Positions 35,744 through 42,820 of a stretch of 64,000 nucleotides of DNA are shown here, one piece after another (within the stretch, counting starts at the first letter, position 1; every line of letters begins with the position of its first letter). This DNA is from Actinosynnema pretiosum. Lineage in GTDB: Bacteria > Actinomycetota > Actinomycetes > Mycobacteriales > Pseudonocardiaceae. The position numbers and the translations under genes are program-made. The notes beneath the pieces are model-generated. The model was given only the letters and a program-made list of their open reading frames with translations. It ran no database searches and was not told where the DNA came from. The DNA lies in contig NZ_JAMTCF010000008.1 in assembly GCF_024171695.1 (NCBI RefSeq), positions 1-64,000 of the forward strand, in the 5' to 3' direction.

Positions 35744-36589
35744 TCAGTCGCCACCGCCACCACAGCCGCCCCCGCACCCGCCGCCGCTGTCGGAGCCGCC
35801 GTCCGACCCTCCGTCCGACCCGCCCGACGAGTCCGTGCCGCCGCCGTCGCTGCGGTCGCTCCACCCGCTGCCGGACCACCCGCTGTCCGCCGCGTAGTGC
35901 GCGCCACCGCCCGAGGCCGCGCCCGCCTTCGCCGCGTTGCGCGGCGCCCGCATCGTGCGCACCGCGCTCTCCGGCACCACGGTGAACTCGTGCGCGGGCC
36001 GCCCCTGGAACCGGCCCTGCAACCCCACGAGCGCGATCACCCGCTCCGACCAGTCGACCCGCCCGGCGATGGCGCCCGGCGCGTCCCGCAGCACCGCCCG
36101 GCCCCGGCCGTTGACCATGCCCTTCCAGAACCCCAGCCCGTACCGCACCAGCAGCAGCGCCACCAGCAGCGCCAGCTTCGCCGCGAAGTGCTCGGGCATC
36201 ACCACGAGCGAGCCCGCGAGCAGGCAGGCCAGCATCACCAGCACCACGCGGACCGTCCGCACCCGCTCCTGGAACGCGGGCGGGCGCAGCAGCCCGCGCG
36301 CCAGCACCTCGTCGCGCACCGCGCGGGCCCCGATGCTGTCCGAGGCCTCCTCCACCACGTCGCCGAGGGTGCGCCCGACGTGCGCGAGGACCGCGGCCTG
36401 CGCCCCGGTGCGCGGCGAGGTCCCGCGCACCGCGCTGACCACGCCGTCCCGCCCGACCCGCACCGCGCCCGCGCGCACCAGCGCGAGCACCGCCACCTCC
36501 ACGACCCGCCTCGGCCCACCGGCCAGGCAGGCCAGCTGCTCGGTGGTCAGCTCGTCAGCCCGCGTCGCCGCCGCCGCCGAAGTCGCCAT
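35744..36589 (-). CDS. TIGR04222-like membrane protein 3, Cys/Gly tail
   Basis: 281 residues. Begins with TTEQLACLAGGPRRVVEVAVLALVRAGAVRVGRDG, has spans at about residues 112-165 (VVLVMLACLLAGSLVV; LALLVALLLVRYGLGF) and a WSERVIALVGLQGRFQG segment comparable to [12 protein letters not shown] in paralogue 1. Tail of about 55 residues: Ser/Asp/Gly repeats (GGSDGGSDGGSD) closing with [10 protein letters not shown], two Cys. ATG 36589 has GGAGG six bases upstream. It overlaps the end of paralogue 4 by 35 bp, so translation is coupled. Confidence 0.78.
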   Translation of the reverse strand: MATSAAAATRADELTTEQLACLAGGPRRVVEVAVLALVRAGAVRVGRDGVVSAVRGTSPRTGAQAAVLAHVGRTLGDVVEEASDSIGARAVRDEVLARGLLRPPAFQERVRTVRVVLVMLACLLAGSLVVMPEHFAAKLALLVALLLVRYGLGFWKGMVNGRGRAVLRDAPGAIAGRVDWSERVIALVGLQGRFQGRPAHEFTVVPESAVRTMRAPRNAAKAGAASGGGAHYAADSGWSGSGWSDRSDGGGTDSSGGSDGGSDGGSDSGGGCGGGCGGGGD

Positions 36590-37469
36590 CCCAGTCCTCC
36601 ACCCACTCGGCGGCCAGCCAACCGCCGACGAACCAGCCGCCCGCGGCGAGCAGACCGCTGCCCCGCTGCCAGCGCTGCGGCTCCACCTCGACGGGGCGCC
36701 TGCGCCTGGGCAGCTGCCCATGGGACGTCTCCGGTTCCCCGATCGGTTCCGCCCGCTCGCCGTCGAACACGGCTGTTTCCGCCCGCGTCCCAGGCTGTTC
36801 GCGCGGCGCTTCCCGAACCGACCCGCGCACCGCGGCGGCCAGCCCGAACCGGGCCGCGACCTCGGCGGGGCCGACCGGTGCGAGCCCGGCGGTGGCGTCC
36901 GCGAGCGCCCGAGACCCGGCCCGCGTCAGCACCGGGGGAGCGCCCAGCAGCAGCACCACCGCAGCGACGCCGGTCAGCACCAGCCCGACGACCCCGACCG
37001 CGCCCAGCCGCACCACCGACAGCGCGGCCGGGACGAGCAGCGGCGCCACCGCCAGCGCGGCCCGCCGCAACCGGGCGCGCGGCGGCACGAGCAGCCCAGC
37101 GCGCACCAGTTCCCGCCCGATGGCCCGCGCGGGTCCGGAGGCAGCGGCCCCGACCAGCAGCTCACCCACCCCGCGCGGCCGGTCCAGCCCGGCCAGCAGC
37201 TCGGCCGCGAGCGCGCTCGGCTCCTCCCGCTCCTCGGGGAGGTCCACCGCCACGACGCCTCCACCGGACACCCGAACCCGGTTCTGCCCGACCAAGGAGG
37301 CCAACGCCACCTCGACCGCCCGCACCGGCCCACCACCCAGGTACCCGACCTCCTCGAAGGTGAGCACCCGCTGCGGCGCCGTCCCGGCGACCCGCTTGAG
37401 CCGCGCCCCGACCACCACCGCGCCGAGGAGCAGGACGCCGAGCACCAAGGCGAACACCGCGTCGGTCAT
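36555..37469 (-). CDS. TIGR04222-like membrane protein 4, no Cys tail
   Basis: 304 residues, first gene of the operon. It differs from the others: an N-terminal membrane span (AVFALVLGVLLLGAVVVGA, residues 4-22) comes before the LTFEEVGYLGGGPVRAVEVALASLVG motif; two more spans lie around residues 140-190. The C-terminal end is DFGGGGDAG without any Cys. It may be a scaffold or regulatory member and not a substrate. A TACCCT -10 element six bases before the ATG marks a leaderless operon promoter. No ribosome site is seen. Confidence 0.75.
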   Translation of the reverse strand: MTDAVFALVLGVLLLGAVVVGARLKRVAGTAPQRVLTFEEVGYLGGGPVRAVEVALASLVGQNRVRVSGGGVVAVDLPEEREEPSALAAELLAGLDRPRGVGELLVGAAASGPARAIGRELVRAGLLVPPRARLRRAALAVAPLLVPAALSVVRLGAVGVVGLVLTGVAAVVLLLGAPPVLTRAGSRALADATAGLAPVGPAEVAARFGLAAAVRGSVREAPREQPGTRAETAVFDGERAEPIGEPETSHGQLPRRRRPVEVEPQRWQRGSGLLAAGGWFVGGWLAAEWVEDWDGDFGGGGDAG

Positions 37470-37475
37470 GCGACC

Positions 37476-37481
37476 AGGGTA
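37476..37481 (-). promoter_or_regulatory. -10 hexamer of the TIGR04222/DUF692 operon
   Basis: On the minus strand reads TACCCT, six bases before the ATG at 37469; identical to the vapB -10. The 102-base divergent region is shared with the ESX-type gene at 37572. Confidence 0.45.
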
Positions 37482-37571
37482 GGTCGGGGGGAGTGCTGAG
37501 CCGGGGGTGTTTCGGGAAGTGCTCCGGTAGCCTGCGGGAAATGTTGGAATAACTGAGCACGGGGGGGGTGG

Positions 37572-37973
37572 ATGGTGATACCGCAGGGGTTGAACATGGC
37601 GGCGTTGCAGTCCATGACAGCGGGGATGAGCGCGCTTAAGCAGACCGCCGAATCGGGAGGGTTCGCGATCAGCAAGAGCGGGGCTGATGCCTATATCCAC
37701 GCGATCAAGACGGCGTTGGAGCAGCTGGACGGCATCCAGTACCAGACGGAACTCCTTCAGCAGAGGACGAAGTTGGGGACCAGTCCGGATGCGGTCCGGA
37801 TGAGCGAGTACAACCTTGAGAACGCCTTGGGCGGTCCTGGCACGATCGGGCTGATCCCTGCCATCGATCAACTCAAGATCGCCTTGGGTGAAGCTCTCCA
37901 GGCGATGCAGAAGGCCAAGGAGAACTACAGCGCGGTCGATGACGCGCGTGTCGAGAAGTTCAACTCCCAGTGA
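37572..37973 (+). CDS. ESX-cargo-type helical protein
   Basis: 133 residues. Almost wholly helical, with two long helices (ADAYIHAIKTALEQLDGIQYQTELLQQ and IPAIDQLKIALGEALQAMQKAKE) joined through GPGTIGL, no WxG triplet and no signal peptide. Size and pairing with a DUF3558 lipoprotein parallel the operon at 3.7-4.7 kb, so it is probably an ESX-secreted protein or partner. ATG 37572 follows a run of G with GTGG, weak as a ribosome site; GTG 37575 and ATG 37605 are alternatives. It separates the fifth TIGR04222 gene from the other four. Confidence 0.6.
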   Translation: MVIPQGLNMAALQSMTAGMSALKQTAESGGFAISKSGADAYIHAIKTALEQLDGIQYQTELLQQRTKLGTSPDAVRMSEYNLENALGGPGTIGLIPAIDQLKIALGEALQAMQKAKENYSAVDDARVEKFNSQ

Positions 37974-38527
37974 GACGGAAGAAGACCGTGCAGAACGTCC
38001 GGCTTGTCGCCCTCGCGCTCCTCGTGTCCGCCCTGTCCGCGTGCTCCACCGTCGAGCCGGGAACGGCCACCCCGGCGACTTCGGATCCGGCCGCACCCAC
38101 CAGCACGGCTGGTTCGGCTCAGGCTGGCTCGGGGCTGGCTGACCTGGAGCTGTGCGCCGACTTCGAGCGGGTCGCGGGTCAGCTCCCGCTGGTCGAGATC
38201 AAGAAGCAGGAGCCCGAGAGCTGCGTGGGCAAGTACGACCTGGGGGATGGCAACAGGATCACCGTGGGGATGAACGCGTTCCCGACCCTCGGGCTCAGCG
38301 AGGCCGTGCCCGGTCCCGACAGCGAGGTCGGCAACATCACGATCGCGGGTCGGGCCGCCCTCCTCGATCGCAAGCCCTCAGGATCGACGTCCTGCGCCGT
38401 GCGAGTGGAGGTCAGCGAGACCGCCAGGGTCGACTTCGTGGCTGTCTACTACGCCTCGCTCGACCAGGCCTGCGACGCGGCGACCGCCCTGGCCAACGCC
38501 ATCACCCCCACCCTGCCCACCAAGTAG
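37970..38527 (+). CDS. DUF3558 family lipoprotein, second copy
   Basis: 185 residues. Lipobox LSAC after VRLVALALLVSALS; after a Thr/Ala-rich linker the body has LELCADFERVAGQLPLVEIKKQ, ESCVGKYDLGDGN, ITIAGRAALL and the C-terminal QACDAATALANAITPTLP of DUF3558. Overlaps the upstream helical gene (GTGA). GTG 37988 is another possible start. As in the 3.75-4.35 kb copy, the partner is an ESX cargo-like gene, but here no PPE or EspG gene follows. Confidence 0.8.
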   Translation: MRRKKTVQNVRLVALALLVSALSACSTVEPGTATPATSDPAAPTSTAGSAQAGSGLADLELCADFERVAGQLPLVEIKKQEPESCVGKYDLGDGNRITVGMNAFPTLGLSEAVPGPDSEVGNITIAGRAALLDRKPSGSTSCAVRVEVSETARVDFVAVYYASLDQACDAATALANAITPTLPTK

Positions 38528-38579
38528 CGCGCAGCCGGTGGCGGTGGTCGGCGAGGACCACCGCCACCGCCCACCGGGG

Positions 38580-39512
38580 TCAGCTGCCGCCGCCCCCACC
38601 GCAACCGCCGCCGCCCCCACCACCGCAGCCGCCCCCGCCGCCGCCATCCCCACCACCGCTGCTGCCACCGCCGTCGAAACCGCCGACCGCGCCGTAGTAG
38701 GCCATGCCGCCCGCACCACCGCCCAGCCCTGCGGACCCCCGGCTCCGCGAGCGCGCCGTCGGCCGGACGGCGTTCCTGACCTCCGCGTCCGGGTGCGCCG
38801 AGAACCCGTGGAAGAGCACCGCCTCCACGGCGGGCGACGTCGGGCCGAACGAGCCCCAGCCGCCGACCAGGCCCTTGGCGCGCGCGTCCGCGATCGTCGC
38901 GACGCCCCGCGCGGTCCTGCCCGGCACGAACCTCGTGCCCAGCACGAACACCAGCACGCCGGTCAGCAGCAGCTGCAACGTCAACCAGCCGACCGGGGCG
39001 CCGATCCGCACCCCGTTGCCCCAGCGCACGACCCCCACCAGCGCGACCAGCAGCATCGGCAGCACGCTGATCCGCAACCACCGCCGCGCGCGCTCCGGGG
39101 AGATCAGCAGCTCCGCCAGGACCAGTCGCACGCCCAGCTCCCGCACGGCGGGGCCGTCAGCGACGGACGTGAGCAGCAGCGGCAGGGTGCGCCGCTCGTA
39201 GCGGGCCGCGTCGGTGAGCACCGCGGCCTCCACCGGGTGACCCGGCTGGGCACCCTTGACCCGGCTCACCGTCCGGTTCCGGCCCGGTCGCAGCGCGCCC
39301 GCGTCGAGCAGCACCGCCGTGGCCACCTCGGCCGCCCGCGTCGGGCCGCCGACCAGGTGGGCCAGCTCGTACAGGCCTGGCGCGGCTGCGGGGGTCGCTC
39401 CCCGCGTCCCCCGCAGCCACCACCTCACCAGGACCGCCAGTGCCAGCGCGACGGCCAGCGCGATCCAGTACAGCTCCAAGAACTCCGGGCCCGAAAGCCC
39501 CCACGGACGCAT
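38580..39512 (-). CDS. TIGR04222-like membrane protein 5, Cys/Gly tail
   Basis: 310 residues. N-terminal span (FLELYWIALAVALALAVLV), the motif LYELAHLVGGPTRAAEVATAVLLDAGALRPGRN matching the paralogues, two central spans (ISVLPMLLVALVGVVR; GWLTLQLLLTGVLVFVLG). It ends with Gly/Ser runs and [15 protein letters not shown], two Cys. A short hairpin-like GC-rich stretch separates it from the convergent DUF3558 gene. ATG 39512 has GAGGGGG upstream. It has no DUF692 gene of its own and may share that of the 33-34 kb operon. Confidence 0.75.
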   Translation of the reverse strand: MRPWGLSGPEFLELYWIALAVALALAVLVRWWLRGTRGATPAAAPGLYELAHLVGGPTRAAEVATAVLLDAGALRPGRNRTVSRVKGAQPGHPVEAAVLTDAARYERRTLPLLLTSVADGPAVRELGVRLVLAELLISPERARRWLRISVLPMLLVALVGVVRWGNGVRIGAPVGWLTLQLLLTGVLVFVLGTRFVPGRTARGVATIADARAKGLVGGWGSFGPTSPAVEAVLFHGFSAHPDAEVRNAVRPTARSRSRGSAGLGGGAGGMAYYGAVGGFDGGGSSGGGDGGGGGGCGGGGGGGCGGGGGS

Positions 39513-39655
39513 CACGAACCACCCCCTCGCGAACCTCCGACCGGGAACCGGTCAGCGGTGTTCCGAGGCAATCGTGTGCGCTGCGCCACACCCGCCACAA
39601 GCGAGTTGGGCAAGCCTTGAGGTCCGAGGCCCACCCGGTGCGGCGCCGTGGCGCG

Positions 39656-39721
39656 TCAGGAGGAAGAACCCCCGTCGACGCCGCTCGAACCCTCGCCGTC
39701 AGTCCCCTTGAACACGCGCAT
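39656..39721 (-). CDS. possible 21-residue peptide gene
   Basis: ATG at 39721 is preceded by GGAGGGGTC, the best ribosome site in this stretch, and the frame runs 22 codons to a TGA. The product MRVFKGTDGEGSSGVDGGSSS is Gly/Ser/Asp-rich. It lies alone between msrB and TIGR04222 gene 5. A leader, a very small secreted peptide, or a chance frame are all possible. Confidence 0.35.
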   Translation of the reverse strand: MRVFKGTDGEGSSGVDGGSSS

Positions 39722-39771
39722 GACCCCTCCAACGCTCTCGACGTCCCGAGTGAGTAGCGCGGTCCAGTCTG

Positions 39772-40200
39772 CTAGACCGACGGCTTCTCGACCAGACGCA
39801 AACTGATCGAGTTGATGCAGTAGCGCTGATCGGTGGGCGTGTCGTACCCCTCGCCCTCGAACACGTGGCCCAGGTGGCTGTGGCAGGCGGAGCAGAGCAC
39901 CTCCGTGCGGACCATGCCGAGCGCCCGGTCCTCGCGCAGGATGACCCGGTCGGCCGCCAGCGGCGAGAAGAACGAGGGCCAGCCGCAGTGCGACTCGAAC
40001 TTGGTGTCGCTGCGGAACAGCTCGGCGCCGCACGCCCGGCAGTCGTACACGCCCTCGGTCTTGGTGTCGGTGTACTCCCCGACCCACGCGGGTTCGGTGC
40101 CCGCGTCGCGCAGCACCGCGTACTCCTTCGGGGTCAGGATCTCCCGCCACTCCAGCTCGGAGTGGACCACCTTCGGGGTGGTGCCGGTGACAGGTTCCAT
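39772..40200 (-). CDS. msrB: peptide methionine-(R)-S-oxide reductase
   Basis: 142 residues. Two CxxC pairs for structural zinc (YDCRACGAELF and VLCSACHSHLG), the GWPSF motif, the HCGWPS and GHVF segments, and the reactive site RYCINS near the C-terminus mark MsrB. It repairs R-form methionine sulfoxide in proteins, using thioredoxin. A TAAAAT hexamer seven bases before the ATG suggests leaderless transcription. Confidence 0.96.
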   Translation of the reverse strand: MEPVTGTTPKVVHSELEWREILTPKEYAVLRDAGTEPAWVGEYTDTKTEGVYDCRACGAELFRSDTKFESHCGWPSFFSPLAADRVILREDRALGMVRTEVLCSACHSHLGHVFEGEGYDTPTDQRYCINSISLRLVEKPSV

Positions 40201-40207
40201 GACGCCG

Positions 40208-40213
40208 ATTTTA
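40208..40213 (-). promoter_or_regulatory. -10 hexamer of msrB
   Basis: On the minus strand TAAAAT, seven bases before the ATG, the most AT-rich hexamer nearby. Leaderless start is likely. Confidence 0.5.
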
Positions 40214-40290
40214 GTCGAGCCCGGCGCGGGCGACCGCCGGTCGGAGCTGTGGGACGGACCTCGCCGGCCGGGGCCGCAGGTCGAGCCCCG

Positions 40291-40605
40291 CTAGTCGAAC
40301 AGGGTGGCGAGGATGTCGCCGAGGCTGTACCAGACGCCCGCGCCCGCGCCGAGCAGGATCAGCACCACGATCAGCACCGCCCCCTGCCTGCGCAGCCCGC
40401 CCGCCCGGTTCGCCGAGTCGGCGAAGTCCGACACGCCCGCGAGCGAGCCCTCCACGGTGTAGGTGGGGCGCTCCCTGCGCATCCGGTCGAGGTGCGCGGC
40501 GAACGCCCTGGTCTCGGGGTCGTCGGGGTCGAGGCCGATCAGCTCGTCGTCGACGCTGGTCGACGGCAGGTCGTCGGGTGAGTCGGCGGCGTGCGCGCTG
40601 GCCAT
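40291..40605 (-). CDS. small tail-anchored membrane protein
   Basis: 104 residues: acidic N-terminus (DDLPSTSVDDELIGLDPDDPE), charged middle, and a single C-terminal span (GAVLIVVLILLGAGAGVWY) followed by six residues, so the bulk should face the cytoplasm. TACTCT six bases before the ATG at 40605 suggests leaderless transcription. Not recognised as a family; the YTVEGSLAGVSDF segment could be a conserved element. Confidence 0.7.
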   Translation of the reverse strand: MASAHAADSPDDLPSTSVDDELIGLDPDDPETRAFAAHLDRMRRERPTYTVEGSLAGVSDFADSANRAGGLRRQGAVLIVVLILLGAGAGVWYSLGDILATLFD

Positions 40606-40852
40606 GCGCTCAGAGTAGTGCGGGAGCGATCGCGCGCCAGTGAGCCGGAGGAGCGGTTCGGGAGCGGCGGGACCGGGTGGGGCCGGTGTGGGCCGAACGT
40701 GTGGCAACGGGGGTGTTCCCGCTGTTCAGCGGACATTTCCCCGGCTCCGGACGGCCCCGTCGGCGCCCGGTTGCTCGGGTGCCCGCCGCTGCTCCGCGAC
40801 GGGGTCGGGGCCTCTGGTGATTCACCGGGCAGTGGCGGCCGGTGGCCGGTCG

Positions 40853-40893
40853 GGCGTCCGCGCGCTCACCCCCAGGTGGAGCGCGCGGACGCC
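40853..40893 (-). terminator. hairpin after asparaginase gene
   Basis: GGCGTCCGCGCGCTC (40853-40867) and its exact complement (40879-40893) form a perfect 15-bp stem with an 11-base loop, 12 bases past the asparaginase stop. Confidence 0.85.
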
Positions 40894-40904
40894 CTGGTCC
40901 TCGA

Positions 40905-41855
40905 TCAGGCCGGGACGGCGGCGAACGCCGGGCGGATCGCGCCCACCGGCCTGCCGTGGCCGAGCACCGGCGCCGAGGCCAGCGCCTCCGGCACGTCCGC
41001 GCCCAGCGCGCGCAGCGCCGCCGCCAGCACCACCGGCCGGGCCCGGCTGGACCCGTCGGCGATCTTGCAGGCCGCCGCCGAGCCGTCCGGCAGCCCGATC
41101 GCGTACACGCCCTCCGCGCCGTCCTTGGCGACCGCGCCGGGGAGCGCGCGCATCAGCGCCGTCACGTCCCGACCGGTGCCGCCGACCCACTCCGGGTGCC
41201 CGCTCATGGCGGTCGCGACCCGGTGCTCGGGCGTGCCGGGCTCCGCGCTCGCGATCGCCCCGAACGCCCTGGCCAGGCCGGTGAGGCTGATCCCGAGCAG
41301 CGGCGCGCCGCAGCCGTCGACGCCGATCGCGCCCACCGGCTCGCCCGCCAGCTCCGCGAGGGTCCCGGCGATCGCGGTCTGCAGCGGGTGGGCCGGGTCG
41401 AGGTAGTCGGCGGTGGACCAGCCGTTCGCCGCGCAGGTCGCCAGCATCGCCGCGTGCTTGCCGGAGCAGTTCATGTACCGGGGCTCGGCGCCCCGCCCCA
41501 GCGCGTGGTGCGCGACCAGCGCCCGCTCGCCGATCGGCAGGCCGGGCGTGCACCGCAGGTCGCCGAACCCGAGACCGGCGCCGGTCAGGATCCGCTCGAC
41601 GCCGTCGACGTGGAAGTCCTCGCCGGAGTGGCTGGCGCAGGCCAGCGCGAGCAGCTCGTGGTCCAGGTCGAGCCCGGCGCGGAGCATCGCGAGCGCCTGG
41701 ACCGGCTTGTTCGACGACCGGGGGTAGCACACCTCGTCGGGCGAGCCGACCGAGAGCACCGCCGTGCCGGACGGGTCCAGCGCGACCACCGAGCCGTGGT
41801 GCACCGACTCCAGGAAGTCCCCGCGCCACACCTCGGCGACCAGCTCGTGCGCCAT
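40905..41855 (-). CDS. type II (thermolabile) L-asparaginase family protein
   Basis: 316 residues, PF06089 type. Hallmarks: RSSNKPVQALAML (with the reactive Ser-Ser-x-Lys), CASHSGEDFHVDGVERIL, YMNCSGKHAAML and VGAIGVDGCGAPLLGISL, ending in a C-terminal GHGRPVGAIRPAF. These enzymes hydrolyse asparagine to aspartate and ammonia and are unrelated to E. coli AnsB. ATG 41855 has GGAGG six bases upstream. It is divergent from a GntR regulator with strong operators between them, which suggests substrate-linked control of asparagine use. Confidence 0.9.
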   Translation of the reverse strand: MAHELVAEVWRGDFLESVHHGSVVALDPSGTAVLSVGSPDEVCYPRSSNKPVQALAMLRAGLDLDHELLALACASHSGEDFHVDGVERILTGAGLGFGDLRCTPGLPIGERALVAHHALGRGAEPRYMNCSGKHAAMLATCAANGWSTADYLDPAHPLQTAIAGTLAELAGEPVGAIGVDGCGAPLLGISLTGLARAFGAIASAEPGTPEHRVATAMSGHPEWVGGTGRDVTALMRALPGAVAKDGAEGVYAIGLPDGSAAACKIADGSSRARPVVLAAALRALGADVPEALASAPVLGHGRPVGAIRPAFAAVPA

Positions 41856-41898
41856 GTCCGTCCTCCTCGCTGAACCGCCGGTCACCGGCGCCTGGAAC

Positions 41899-42011
41899 TG
41901 CCAACTGTTGACTGTCAACTGTTGACACTTGGTGATCGGAGCCCGGCGCCGGGGTCGTCGTCCGACGGCGGTCGCGCTGGTCCGTTTGGGGCAAGCTGTC
42001 AACTGTTGGCA
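41899..42011. promoter_or_regulatory. GntR-type operators between asparaginase gene and regulator
   Basis: Three 15-base sites of one pattern, arms around a central T: TGCCAACTGTTGACT (41899-41913), TGTCAACTGTTGACA (41913-41927, perfect palindrome about T) and TGTCAACTGTTGGCA (41997-42011). The first two overlap by one base, so they lie on one face 14 bp apart. A fourth weak copy is suggested near 42018. They flank both promoters. Confidence 0.8.
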
Positions 42012-42050
42012 GTTAACAGCACGAGAAGTCGATGTGCTAGAGAGACTTCC

Positions 42051-42725
42051 GTGACACCGCCGACCCCCCTGGGGCTCACTGGCCAGACCGTGGACGCCCT
42101 GCGCGAGCTCGTCCTGTCCGGTGAGGTCGCCGCCGGGCAGCGGTTGAACGAGGTCGAGGTCGCCGCGAACCTCGGCATCAGCAGGGGGCCGGTGCGCGAG
42201 GCGATCCGGCAGCTGGCGTCCGAGGGGCTGCTGGTCCTCGTGCCGAACCGGGGCGCGTACGTGCCCGTCGCCGACGCCGCCGAGGTCACCGCGCTGTTCG
42301 AGCTGCGCACCGCGCTGGAGTGCGCCGCCGCCGAGCTGGCCGCCGCCCGGCGCAGCGACGGCGACCTGGCCGGGATGCGCGCGGTCTGCGCCGAGTCGCG
42401 GCGGACCCACAAGGCGGGCAAGCGGTTCCCGCACCACCTGGACCTGGCGTTCCACCGCACCCTGCTGGACGCGGCGGCCAGCCCCCGGATCACCGAGCAG
42501 GTGAAGCTGGTCCAGCAGCGGGTGGTGCTGCTCCGCAGCGCGCTGCGCGACGACCCGCCGCACCAGAACGCGTCGCTGGACGACCACGAGGCGCTGGTCG
42601 ACGCGATCGAGGCCGGTGACGGGAAGCGGGCCGCCGAGGTCATGCGGACGCACCTGCGACGGGTGTGCGCGCAGCTGATCGCCGCCGTCGGGGCCGAGGC
42701 GGACGCCGAGGACGAGCAGGGCTGA
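42051..42725 (+). CDS. GntR family regulator with FCD domain
   Basis: 224 residues. The N-terminal winged helix (about residues 5-70) shows LSGEVAAGQRLNEVEVAANLGISRGPVREAIRQLASEGLL. The C-terminal helical FCD domain (about 80-215) has ALECAAAELAAARR, HHLDLAFHRTLLDAA and EHEALVDAIEAGD-like DDHEALVDAIEAGDGKRAAEVM, with His residues that normally bind metal or ligand. GTG 42051 has AGAGAG upstream. It should repress itself and the divergent asparaginase through the TGTCAAC sites; the ligand could be an amino or dicarboxylic acid. Confidence 0.92.
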   Translation: MTPPTPLGLTGQTVDALRELVLSGEVAAGQRLNEVEVAANLGISRGPVREAIRQLASEGLLVLVPNRGAYVPVADAAEVTALFELRTALECAAAELAAARRSDGDLAGMRAVCAESRRTHKAGKRFPHHLDLAFHRTLLDAAASPRITEQVKLVQQRVVLLRSALRDDPPHQNASLDDHEALVDAIEAGDGKRAAEVMRTHLRRVCAQLIAAVGAEADAEDEQG

Positions 42726-42820
42726 GCACGCGGGCGGGCGGCCCACGCCACCGCCCGTCCGCTCGCGCACGTCGCGGGCCCCGCCGGATCACCCCGCCGC
42801 CGGATCACCCGGCGCCCTGG

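Noticed and set aside
33464..37363. A 1299-residue plus-strand frame over the DUF692 operon
   Set aside because: Antisense to overlapping genes with good ribosome sites; the long frame results from Gly codon runs on the other strand.
34037..39512. The Gly-rich tails as PE_PGRS-type or collagen-like proteins
   Set aside because: The tails are short, follow two or three membrane spans, and contain Cys; there is no PE domain or Gly-X-Y repeat.
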